A DNA stretch of 5,258 nucleotides from CAYLHU01 sp964383715 (GCA_964383715.1 CAYLHU010000030.1:1-5258); one strand, 5' to 3'; positions 1 through 5,086 are shown, numbered from the stretch's first letter. Translations and numbers: made by a program. Notes: generated by a model from the letters alone, not told the origin.

Positions 1-56
1 GTTACACGTTACACGTTACACGTTACACGTTACACGTTACACGTTACACGTTACAC
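1..56. repeat. Tandem array of eight GTTACAC heptamers
   Basis: Eight perfect, uninterrupted copies of the 7-mer GTTACAC (GTGTAAC on the minus strand) fill the left edge. On the coding strand of fusA the array starts 1 nt after the stop codon. It probably continues beyond the window, so the true copy number is unknown. Seven is not a multiple of three, so the array passes through all reading frames and meets TAA in each; it is not coding. No terminator-like hairpin is visible in it. Confidence 0.97.
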
Positions 57-57
57 G

Positions 58-2154
58 CTACTTTCTTTTCCCCTCTTTCACTTCTTCGGCAATGTTCTCG
101 GGCACTTTTTGATAACAATTGAACTCCATAGTAAATGTTCCTCTCCCTTGAGTCAAAGACCTTAAACTTGTGGCATAACCAAACATCTCTCCCAAAGGAA
201 CTCTGCCATCTACTACCTTTAAATCATTCCTAACTTTGGTCTCTTCAATTGTTCCCCTTCTCTTATTCAAATCGCCGATGACATCGCCAAAGAATTCGTC
301 CGGAATTACCACTTCAATTTTCATTATCGGTTCAAGTAAAATTAAACCCGCTTTTCTGGACGCCGATTGGACAGCTTGGATAGCGGCAATTTGGAAAGCG
401 ATATCCGAGGAGTCAACCTCGTGGAATGAACCATCAAACAAAGTTACTTCCATATCAATCATAGGATAGCCAATCAAGACCCCTTTGTTCATTACTTCAA
501 TCACTCCCTTTTTGACCGCCGGAATAAATTCTTTCGGTATCACCCCCCCCTTTATTTTATTGAGAAACTCAAAACCCTTGCCTTTTTCCAAAGGTCTAAC
601 TTTTAACCAAACATGACCATACTGCCCCCGTCCACCCGATTGGTGAACATACTTTCCTTCGGCTTGCGATTCTTTAGTAATTGTTTCTTTATAAGCCACT
701 TGGGGTTTACCGGTGTTAGCCGAAACCTTAAATTCCCTTCTCATCCTCTCAACTAAGACCTCCAAATGGAGCTCCCCCATACCAGAGATAATCGTTTCTC
801 CCGTTTCTAAATCTTCCTTTGTCTTAAATGTTGGGTCTTCTTCAGATAATTTTTTTAAAGCCAATACCATCTTTTCCTGGTCAGTTTTTGTTTCAGGGTT
901 AATTCTAATGGATATAACCGGTTCCGGGAAAATAAGTTTTTCAAGTAAAATCGGTTCGACTGAATCACAAAGAGTATTCCCTGTGCCTGTTTTCTTTAAA
1001 CCGACCGTAGCCGCAATGTCCCCAGTGAAAACTTCTTCTATTTCTTCTCGGGAATTGGAGTGCATTCTCAATATTCTTCCTATTCTTTCTTTTTCTCCAG
1101 TTATGCTATTTAAAACATAAGAACCCTTTTTTAATGTCCCAGAATAAACCCGAAAATAATTTAAACTTCCGACATAAGGGTCGGAAGCAATTTTAAAAAC
1201 TAAAGCGGAAAAGGGCTCTGAATCCTCGGCCTTCCTATTAATTCCTTCTTCTGTCCCGGGTTTAGTCCCTTGAACCGGAGGCAATTCTTGAGGATTGGGC
1301 AAATAATAACAAACAGCGTCAAGCAAAATTTGAATTCCCTTATTTTTTAAAGCAGTCCCGCAAAAAACCGGTATAAGGTTAAAAGCGACAACCGCTTTTC
1401 TAAGAACCTTCCTTAATTCTTCGGTTGAAATATCTTCTTTATTTAAAAATTTTTCTAATAATTTTTCATCTTCGGCAACGATTTTTTCTAACATCTCGCC
1501 TCTATATTTCTCAACCAACTCTTTTAATTCCTCGGGAATTTCTTTCTCAACCACCTTTTCTCCTAATTCACCCTCAAAATATAAGGCCTTCTGTTCAATC
1601 AAATCGATCACTCCCTGAAAACTACTTTCACTTCCTATGGGAATTTGAACAGGGACGGCATTCTTAGTAAGCCGTTGGTAGATACTCTCTAAGCTTTTTT
1701 CAAAGCTGGCTCCTGTTCTGTCCATTTTATTAATAAAACAAATTCGGGGAACATTATAGAGGTCTGCTTGGCGCCAGACCGTTTCTGATTGAGGTTCCAC
1801 CCCAGCTACTCCGTCAAAAACAACCACCGCCCCATCCAAGACCCTTAGAGACCTTTGAACTTCAGCCGTGAAATCAATATGGCCGGGAGTGTCTATTATA
1901 TTTATTTGGCATTTATCTTTTTCACTTAACCCCCTTGGTTGCCAATAACAAGTGGTTGCAGCCGAAGTAATTGTAATCCCTCTTTCTCTTTCTTGTTCCA
2001 TCCAATCCATAATCGCTTCACCTTCGTGAACTTCTCCTATTTTATGAGAAATACCAGAATAAAAAAGAACTCTTTCAGTCACTGTTGTTTTTCCGGCATC
2101 AATATGAGCGATAATTCCTATGTCCCGCACTTTGTCTAATGGATATTGTCGCAT
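58..2154 (-). CDS. fusA: Translation elongation factor G (EF-G)
   Basis: The product is the cytosolic ribosomal translocase, which uses GTP hydrolysis to move tRNA and mRNA after peptide bond formation and also helps recycle ribosomes. The 698 residues are full length for the family. The GTPase domain shows G1 AHIDAGKT (16-23), G2 RGIT (58-61), G3 DTPGH with the catalytic His (88-92) and G4 NKMD (142-145). The beta-barrel domain II follows at about 310-400, then the GMGELHLEV motif of domain III, GGRGQYGHVW of domain IV and the EPIMKIEVVIP segment that opens domain V. The ATG lies 3 nt after the rpsG stop, with AAAGG inside the rpsG end as ribosome binding site, so the two genes are very likely co-transcribed and perhaps translationally coupled. 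The TAG stop sits next to the heptamer array. No tuf gene follows within the window. Confidence 0.98.
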   Translation of the reverse strand: MRQYPLDKVRDIGIIAHIDAGKTTVTERVLFYSGISHKIGEVHEGEAIMDWMEQERERGITITSAATTCYWQPRGLSEKDKCQINIIDTPGHIDFTAEVQRSLRVLDGAVVVFDGVAGVEPQSETVWRQADLYNVPRICFINKMDRTGASFEKSLESIYQRLTKNAVPVQIPIGSESSFQGVIDLIEQKALYFEGELGEKVVEKEIPEELKELVEKYRGEMLEKIVAEDEKLLEKFLNKEDISTEELRKVLRKAVVAFNLIPVFCGTALKNKGIQILLDAVCYYLPNPQELPPVQGTKPGTEEGINRKAEDSEPFSALVFKIASDPYVGSLNYFRVYSGTLKKGSYVLNSITGEKERIGRILRMHSNSREEIEEVFTGDIAATVGLKKTGTGNTLCDSVEPILLEKLIFPEPVISIRINPETKTDQEKMVLALKKLSEEDPTFKTKEDLETGETIISGMGELHLEVLVERMRREFKVSANTGKPQVAYKETITKESQAEGKYVHQSGGRGQYGHVWLKVRPLEKGKGFEFLNKIKGGVIPKEFIPAVKKGVIEVMNKGVLIGYPMIDMEVTLFDGSFHEVDSSDIAFQIAAIQAVQSASRKAGLILLEPIMKIEVVIPDEFFGDVIGDLNKRRGTIEETKVRNDLKVVDGRVPLGEMFGYATSLRSLTQGRGTFTMEFNCYQKVPENIAEEVKEGKRK

Positions 2155-2157
2155 AAA

Positions 2158-2622
2158 CTACCTTTTTAGGTAGGCAAAGGCCTTGTTAGCTTCCGCCATC
2201 TTGTAAAGATTGGTCTTTTTACGAATTACTTCTCCTTCATTTTTAAAAGCCAAAATTATCTCTTGAGATAATTTCTCTCCCATCGTTCCTTTCTTTTTTG
2301 CTTTGGCAGCCGCAACAAGCCATCTTATTGCTAAACTCACTCCCCTCTTTTCCCCCACTTCTTTGGGAACTTGATATGTCGCCCCTCCAACTCTTCGAGG
2401 TTTAACCTCTACCGTTGGCTTGGCAACTCCCAAGGCCTTTTTAAAAACTTCTAAAGGGTCTTTCTTTGTCTCTTTCTTTATTTGTTCAAAAGCACTATAA
2501 ACAATCCTTCGAGCCAAGGACTTTTTCCCGTTTCTCATAATCTGGTTAATAAAACGAGAGACCAAAATATCATTATAAATTGGGTCAAGCGAAATTTCTT
2601 GTTGTTTAAATTTTTTGGACAT
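2158..2622 (-). CDS. rpsG: 30S ribosomal protein S7
   Basis: The product is a primary assembly protein that nucleates the 16S rRNA 3' major domain (the 30S head) and contacts mRNA and tRNA near the E site. The 154 residues are near the usual bacterial length. Recognisable family signatures are DPIYNDILVSRFINQIMRNGKK near the N-terminus, PTVEVKPRRVGGATYQVP in the beta-ribbon region, RWLVAAAKAK, and a C-terminal EANKAFAYLKR that ends a little earlier than the common EANRAFAHYRW form. It lies between rpsL and fusA in the standard str order. The ATG has no clear Shine-Dalgarno: the upstream minus strand is AT-rich and reads ...TTTTTACAGAAT before ATG. In E. coli S7 represses its own mRNA at the rpsL-rpsG spacer. 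Whether the 177 nt spacer here does the same cannot be judged by eye. Confidence 0.97.
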   Translation of the reverse strand: MSKKFKQQEISLDPIYNDILVSRFINQIMRNGKKSLARRIVYSAFEQIKKETKKDPLEVFKKALGVAKPTVEVKPRRVGGATYQVPKEVGEKRGVSLAIRWLVAAAKAKKKGTMGEKLSQEIILAFKNEGEVIRKKTNLYKMAEANKAFAYLKR

Positions 2623-2799
2623 ATTCTGTAAAAATTTCTAATTACTAATTATTCTAATATCTAATCAAATTCCAAGTGTTAGCGAAGGTAGAAAAGAAGA
2701 GAATCTTCTTTGACCCCAATTTTTAAATGTCTAATTTCTAAAATTCTTTAGTCATTGATTAGGTTAATTAGAAATTAGGTTAATTAGGTTAATTGTATT
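2623..2799 (-). repeat. rpsL-rpsG spacer with ATTAGGTTAATT repeats
   Basis: This is 177 nt of very AT-rich spacer inside the str operon. ATTAGGTTAATT occurs three times (2758-2769, 2774-2785, 2783-2794, the last two overlapping). A 12-bp inverted repeat pairs AATTTCTAATTA (2633-2644) with 2765-2776, so the whole spacer could fold back on itself. A 10-bp alternative pairs 2731-2740 with 2769-2778. A central hairpin pairs AAAGAAGA (2693-2700) with 2704-2711 around a GAA loop. It lacks a clean T-run after it on the minus strand, so I do not call it a terminator. No coding sequence is supported here. Confidence 0.75.
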
Positions 2800-3213
2800 T
2801 TACTTTTTCATTTTCTTGGTTCCATACTTTGACCTTCCCTGTTTCCTCCCTTCTACTCCCCCTGTGTCTAAAACCCCCCTAACAATATGGTATCTTACCC
2901 CCGGCAAGTCCTTTACTCTCCCTCCCCTAATTATAACCATCGAGTGCTCTTGAAGGTTGTGTCCTTCACCAGGAATATAGGCAGTTACTTCTTTTCCATT
3001 ACTTAATTTAACTCGGGCCACCTTTCTAAGAGCCGAGTTCGGTTTTTTAGGAGTGACCGTAAAGACCTTAATACAAATCCCCCTCTTAAAAGGAGAAAAA
3101 CAATCAGATGGTCTGTTCTTCAAAGAATTAAAACTAAAAGTCAGGGCCTTCATTTTTGGTGGCTTTTTTGTTTTCTTCCTATTTTCTTTAATGAGTTGGT
3201 GGATTGTTGGCAT
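2800..3213 (-). CDS. rpsL: 30S ribosomal protein S12, with internal insertion
   Basis: The product is the decoding-centre protein that monitors codon-anticodon pairing at the A site. The 137 residues are 13 more than the 124 of E. coli S12. The core is highly conserved: MPTIHQLI at the N-terminus, KRGICIKV (43-50), TPKKPNSALRK (54-64), EVTAYIPGEGHNLQEHS (75-91), RGGRVKDLPGVRYH (96-109) and RKQGRSKYG near the C-terminus. Lys56 in TPKK is the usual streptomycin-sensitive residue. Asp102 in KDLPG matches the Asp that RimO methylthiolates. The extra residues fall between Ala23-Leu24 and Ser40-Pro41. The start is supported by AAGGA at 3221-3225, 7 nt upstream, and by the standard MPTI N-terminus. 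A perfect copy of the first 20 nt of the gene lies 122 nt upstream. Confidence 0.97.
   Translation of the reverse strand: MPTIHQLIKENRKKTKKPPKMKALTFSFNSLKNRPSDCFSPFKRGICIKVFTVTPKKPNSALRKVARVKLSNGKEVTAYIPGEGHNLQEHSMVIIRGGRVKDLPGVRYHIVRGVLDTGGVEGRKQGRSKYGTKKMKK
3194..3213 (-). repeat. 20-nt direct repeat, genuine rpsL start copy
   Basis: The first 20 nt of rpsL (ATG to the second base of codon 7, encoding MPTIHQ and part of Leu) are repeated perfectly at 3316-3335 in the same orientation. Confidence 0.95.
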
Positions 3214-3220
3214 AAACTTT

Positions 3221-3225
3221 TCCTT
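3221..3225 (-). promoter_or_regulatory. rpsL ribosome binding site
   Basis: AAGGA on the minus strand ends 7 nt before the rpsL ATG. It is absent from the corresponding position in front of the upstream duplicate ATG, which makes the downstream ATG the real start. Confidence 0.75.
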
Positions 3226-3269
3226 AATTTCCAGCTACAAAGTTCCTATAAGTTAATGGTGGGATGCCC

Positions 3270-3290
3270 GATGAATGCTTCGCATTCATC
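3270..3290 (-). repeat. Hairpin with GAA triloop, 9-bp stem
   Basis: GATGAATGC pairs perfectly with GCATTCATC around a TTC loop (GAA on the minus, transcribed strand). It lies within the rpsL leader between the two copies of the rpsL start. No T-run follows, so it is not a typical terminator. Confidence 0.9.
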
Positions 3291-3298
3291 TTCAACTC

Positions 3299-3309
3299 GT
3301 CCTTCGGAC
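3299..3309 (-). repeat. Short hairpin with GAA triloop
   Basis: GTCC pairs with GGAC around TTC (GAA on the minus strand). AAC and GTT beyond an internal loop could extend it. Weak alone, but it has the same loop and closing pair as its two neighbours. Confidence 0.6.
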
Positions 3310-3343
3310 TTCGTTAGTTGGTGGATTGTTGGCATGTTTTTTC

Positions 3344-3358
3344 ACCGCCTTCGGCGGT
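3344..3358 (-). repeat. GC-rich hairpin with GAA triloop
   Basis: ACCGCC pairs with GGCGGT around TTC (GAA on the minus strand). It ends 8 nt upstream of the duplicated ATG. On the minus strand it is followed by GAAAAAAC rather than T residues, so it is not an intrinsic terminator in the direction of rpsL. Confidence 0.85.
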
Positions 3359-3418
3359 TCAGTCAAATGTAAAATTTAAAATGAAAAACTTACATTCTTT
3401 GTTTTCCTTCATAGGGAT

Positions 3419-3447
3419 AAGTTAACAAAAAATAAACTTAATGTCAA
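3419..3447 (-). promoter_or_regulatory. Possible promoter of the str operon
   Basis: On the minus strand a perfect TTGACA (3442-3447) is followed after 17 nt by TAACTT (3419-3424), which matches TATAAT at only three of six positions. The location, just downstream of the previous gene's terminator and upstream of the hairpin leader, fits. The poor -10 keeps this tentative. Its use would give a leader of about 200 nt in front of rpsL. Confidence 0.35.
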
Positions 3448-3497
3448 ATAAATAATAAAATTATTTTAACAATTTAAAAATCAAAAATCAAAAATTC

Positions 3498-3537
3498 AAA
3501 AAAATAAAACCCCATTGCTTTTAGCAACAGGGTTTTA
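3498..3537 (-). terminator. Intrinsic terminator of the 117-aa gene
   Basis: The stem pairs TAAAACCC (3505-3512) with GGGTTTTA (3530-3537), then has a 2x2 internal loop and an inner TTGCT/AGCAA stem with a TTT loop. On the minus strand it is followed at once by seven T residues (3498-3504) and further T-rich sequence. It starts 17 nt after the stop codon. It insulates the str operon from the gene upstream. Confidence 0.88.
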
Positions 3538-3554
3538 AAACTCTTTAGAGATTG

Positions 3555-3908
3555 TCAAGCAATTATTCGTCCTTGAATGCGCTTATACATTCCTTCAAGG
3601 TCGGACAAATGAAACGGAAATGGTAAGACGCCAACATTTGGCTTTCTTTCCATTCTCTTAAAGATCTTATCTTCCTTTAAACCCTCACTCATAGTAGTAG
3701 CAGTAGTGAGGTTGACGGGTGAAAGAATTATCGGTTTCTTCCCGTCCAGATTTAAGGCAGCCATTAGCCCCTTGCTCCGAGCCAATGAATTATCAGCCCC
3801 TATGTCAATAAGGGTTAGGTCCATCTCCCTCATCCTCTCATCAGTCAAATTTTTTGTTATCGCACCCCTCAATCTTTCTCCGAATTTGGAAAATGTTAGT
3901 ATCTCCAT
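3555..3908 (-). CDS. Small hypothetical protein, degenerate receiver-like
   Basis: I do not recognise this 117-residue soluble protein with confidence. The gene looks real: GAGGG lies 5 nt before the ATG, a near-consensus promoter lies upstream and an intrinsic terminator downstream, so it is a monocistronic unit. The order of likely strands and helices resembles the C-terminal part of a response-regulator receiver domain. LTLIDI (31-36) would be the strand with the phospho-acceptor Asp at Asp35, KPIILSPV (58-65) the strand ending in Ser/Thr, and NVGVLPFPFHLSDLEGMYKRI (91-111) the KPF-type end. Differences argue against a working receiver. The acidic pair expected after the first strand is missing (MEILTFSKFG), the conserved Lys is replaced by Phe97 in LPFPF, and the N-terminal part is about 15 residues short. 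It has no membrane segment or signal peptide. The gene is well supported; the fold is a weak inference. Confidence 0.8.
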   Translation of the reverse strand: MEILTFSKFGERLRGAITKNLTDERMREMDLTLIDIGADNSLARSKGLMAALNLDGKKPIILSPVNLTTATTMSEGLKEDKIFKRMERKPNVGVLPFPFHLSDLEGMYKRIQGRIIA

Positions 3909-3913
3909 TTTTT

Positions 3914-3918
3914 CCCTC
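3914..3918 (-). promoter_or_regulatory. Ribosome binding site of the 117-aa gene
   Basis: GAGGG on the minus strand lies 5 nt before the ATG at 3906-3908. This supports the chosen start and translation of the gene. Confidence 0.7.
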
Positions 3919-3951
3919 TTTTTTTGTTAAATTTTTAAACCACTGTATCGC

Positions 3952-3980
3952 AGTATAGTATAACCAAAACAGATTGTCAA
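3952..3980 (-). promoter_or_regulatory. Near-consensus sigma70-type promoter
   Basis: The minus strand shows TTGACA (3975-3980), a 17 nt spacer, then TATACT (3952-3957; five of six to consensus). It is the best promoter in the window. Transcription would begin near 3945, giving a leader of roughly 37 nt before the 117-aa gene. The -35 box overlaps the stop codon of the M50 protease gene. Confidence 0.8.
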
Positions 3981-4603
3981 CCTATGAACGACTGACCGAC
4001 TATCAAACGGAAAATAAAATTGATAATCGGGATTATATATCGGAAAAGGAAAAAAATAAAAAATATCAAAATAAAAAATCCGTAACGGCTAAGAAATATT
4101 TTTATTTCGTCAGCTGAACGGGGTAAAAGAGTAAAAAGAATATGGGAACCGTCTAAGGGAGGGATAGGAATTAGATTAAAAATCGCCAAAAGCAAATTAA
4201 TCCAGCAAATATATCCGAATATGGAAATTAGATTTATTTCAAAAGTAGAATAACCCCAAGGAAAAAATCTTATTAACAGACCGAAAAAAATCGCAATTGA
4301 GATATTAACCAAGGGCCCGGCAATCGCTACCTTCGCTTCGCCATATTTTTTATGCTGGAGATTAAAGGGATTTATAGGCACCGGTTTTGCCCAGCCAAAA
4401 ATTATCCGGCTGTTAAACAAAATCAACATCAAAGGGAAAAGAACCGAGCCAACAGGGTCCAAGTGCTTCAAGGGATTCAAGGTTAACCGACCAGCGTCTT
4501 TGGCTGTCGGGTCGCCCAAATAATAAGCCATGAAGCCGTGCGAAACCTCGTGAAGAATAACCGAAAAAAGAAAAATTAAAATAACAAGAATGTATTCTAA
4601 CAT
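3977..4603 (-). CDS. M50 family membrane metalloprotease (site-2 type)
   Basis: The product is an intramembrane zinc protease of the compact M50 group, expected to cut transmembrane segments of regulatory or other membrane proteins. The substrate is unknown. The 208 residues show the first membrane helix (about 2-17) running into HEVSH (18-22), the HExxH zinc motif with catalytic Glu19. GDPTAKDAGRLTLNPLKHLDPVGS (30-53) follows, then GWAKPVPINPF (70-80), AGPLVN (95-100) and NLIPIPPLDG (143-152), whose Asp151 supplies the third zinc ligand. Further hydrophobic segments lie at about 54-64, 96-113, 125-148 and 176-200. There is no PDZ or CBS domain, as is typical of the short members. The ATG is the natural start of the hydrophobic segment but has no clear Shine-Dalgarno. 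It points away from rpmB and is followed by a gene with its own promoter. Confidence 0.93.
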   Translation of the reverse strand: MLEYILVILIFLFSVILHEVSHGFMAYYLGDPTAKDAGRLTLNPLKHLDPVGSVLFPLMLILFNSRIIFGWAKPVPINPFNLQHKKYGEAKVAIAGPLVNISIAIFFGLLIRFFPWGYSTFEINLISIFGYICWINLLLAIFNLIPIPPLDGSHILFTLLPRSADEIKIFLSRYGFFILIFFIFFLFRYIIPIINFIFRLIVGQSFIG

Positions 4604-4635
4604 ACTGCTTATTGATTTATTTAAAAATTTATCTT

Positions 4636-4664
4636 ATTATAAAGAAGTTCATTCGCAAGAGCAA
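4636..4664 (-). promoter_or_regulatory. Possible promoter of the M50 protease gene
   Basis: A perfect TATAAT on the minus strand (4636-4641) is preceded after 17 nt by TTGCTC (4659-4664; three of six to consensus). It would start transcription about 25 nt before the ATG. The -10 is strong and the -35 weak. Confidence 0.45.
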
Positions 4665-4700
4665 GTCAAAAACATAGCTCGAGCGGTTACGAAGTCTTTA

Positions 4701-4803
4701 CCCAGCACTTATTTATACAGAAACACAAAACAGAGATTAACATTATCATTCAGAATTACAAAATTAAAACCCTTGTAATGTTTCCATATAAATAAGTGCT
4801 GGG
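4701..4803. mobile_element. MITE-like 103-bp inverted-repeat element
   Basis: CCCAGCACTTATTTATA (4701-4717) is repeated perfectly in inverted orientation at 4787-4803. The 69 bp between the arms contain no gene. TA lies directly outside both arms (4699-4700 and 4804-4805), as expected for a TA target duplication of the IS630/mariner kind. The symmetry continues outward with one bulged T (4695-4700 against 4804-4810), and inward after a 2x2 mismatch as GAAACA/TGTTTC (4720-4725, 4779-4784 region). Since TA is self-complementary, the flank may simply be more of the palindrome. The inverted repeat is certain; its mobile origin is an inference, as there is only one copy here. Confidence 0.5.
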
Positions 4804-4809
4804 TATAAG
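4781..4809 (+). promoter_or_regulatory. Possible promoter of rpmB-tRNA-Pro
   Basis: TTTCCA (4781-4786; four of six to consensus), a 17 nt spacer and TATAAG (4804-4809; five of six) would start transcription near 4816, about 45 nt before rpmB. The spacer coincides exactly with the right arm of the inverted repeat, so the element would carry most of the promoter. Confidence 0.35.
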
Positions 4810-4819
4810 AATCTGTAAT

Positions 4820-4846
4820 TAAAATTATTTTTTCAAAATAATTTTA
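4820..4846 (+). repeat. 12-bp A/T hairpin upstream of rpmB
   Basis: TAAAATTATTTT (4820-4831) pairs perfectly with AAAATAATTTTA (4835-4846) around TTC. It lies in the likely rpmB 5' untranslated region, 15 nt before the ATG. It contains only A/T pairs and is not a terminator by itself. Confidence 0.8.
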
Positions 4847-4861
4847 CTAACATCTTCTAAT

Positions 4862-5086
4862 ATGTCTAAACAATGTTTAATTTGCGGAAAAGGGACTGTA
4901 ATGGCCCGAAAGTTGAATAAACTTAGAGGGAAATACAACCCATCTCCCAAAAAAAGAAAATATCCTAATCTCCAATGGCTTAGTGTCCCCTCTGATATTA
5001 AGCTAAAAAAATACAAGCCCTTTGCCGGTCAAAGAATTTTGTCTTGTACTAAATGCATCAAACGGCTTTCTTTGGATAGAAAATAA
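4862..5086 (+). CDS. rpmB: 50S ribosomal protein L28, four-cysteine form
   Basis: The product is a small basic protein of the large ribosomal subunit. The 74 residues have the L28 layout: CLICGKG at the N-terminus (Cys5, Cys8), a basic middle, KRKYPNLQWLSVP (36-48) corresponding to the family's F-x-PNLQ segment, and a C-terminal ILSCTKCIKRL with CxxC (Cys62, Cys65). The two CxxC pairs should bind one zinc ion, as in the zinc-containing form of L28. The ATG has no Shine-Dalgarno; the 15 nt before it read mostly C/T/A. The next ATG, at codon 14, would remove the first CxxC, so the first ATG is preferred. tRNA-Pro starts 8 nt after the stop, which suggests co-transcription. The M50 gene diverges on the other side. 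Confidence 0.93.
   Translation: MSKQCLICGKGTVMARKLNKLRGKYNPSPKKRKYPNLQWLSVPSDIKLKKYKPFAGQRILSCTKCIKRLSLDRK

Larger units (their letters stand above)
3246..3335 (-). pseudogene. Duplicated rpsL start, 29-codon dead-end ORF
   Basis: A perfect second copy of the first 20 nt of rpsL sits at 3316-3335. Reading from its ATG gives MPTIHQL, then an unrelated tail TKSEGRVEDECEAFIGHPTINL and TAG at 3246-3248. The tail is encoded by the hairpin DNA and has no ribosomal-protein character. The ATG lacks a good Shine-Dalgarno; only GGTG at the end of a hairpin arm precedes it. It is either a remnant of a duplication or insertion at the gene start, or a short leader ORF. Translation is unproven. Confidence 0.55.
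3214..3554. other. rpsL leader and intergenic region
   Basis: This 341 nt stretch has no convincing gene. Going upstream from rpsL (rising coordinates) it holds the rpsL ribosome binding site (3221-3225), a hairpin cluster (3270-3358) that includes the duplicated rpsL start (3316-3335), a possible rpsL promoter (3419-3447), an A-rich run, and the terminator of the 117-aa gene (3498-3537). The sequence beyond 3360 is almost entirely A/T, in contrast to the G/C-containing hairpins. Confidence 0.8.

Noticed and set aside
1..56. Heptamer array as a CRISPR array
   Set aside because: The repeat is only 7 nt with no spacers between copies. It is a simple tandem repeat.
713..1120. Plus-strand ORF of 135 codons, and other plus-strand ORFs within 236-2139
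   Set aside because: They lie opposite fusA, whose full-length EF-G motifs settle the coding strand.
2693..2711. Hairpin between rpsL and rpsG as an intrinsic terminator
   Set aside because: The stem is A/G-T/C with few G-C pairs and is followed on the minus strand by TCTACC rather than a T-run. It would also cut the operon before rpsG and fusA.
3359..3412. Minus-strand 17-codon ORF (MKENKECKFF...) in the rpsL leader as a leader peptide
   Set aside because: It has no Shine-Dalgarno and no run of regulatory codons, and the hairpin after it is not followed by a T-run, so attenuation is not supported.
4677..4684. 8-bp palindrome GCTCGAGC as an operator
   Set aside because: It is a single short palindrome, upstream of the M50 -10/-35 candidate, with no second copy. 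Not enough to support a regulatory call.
4590..4778. Plus-strand ORF of 62 codons in the M50-rpmB spacer
   Set aside because: It overlaps the M50 start, runs through the left arm of the inverted repeat, has no ribosome binding site and its product resembles nothing. It is most likely chance.
4825..5016. Minus-strand ORF of 63 codons
   Set aside because: It is antisense to rpmB, which is a clear L28 gene.
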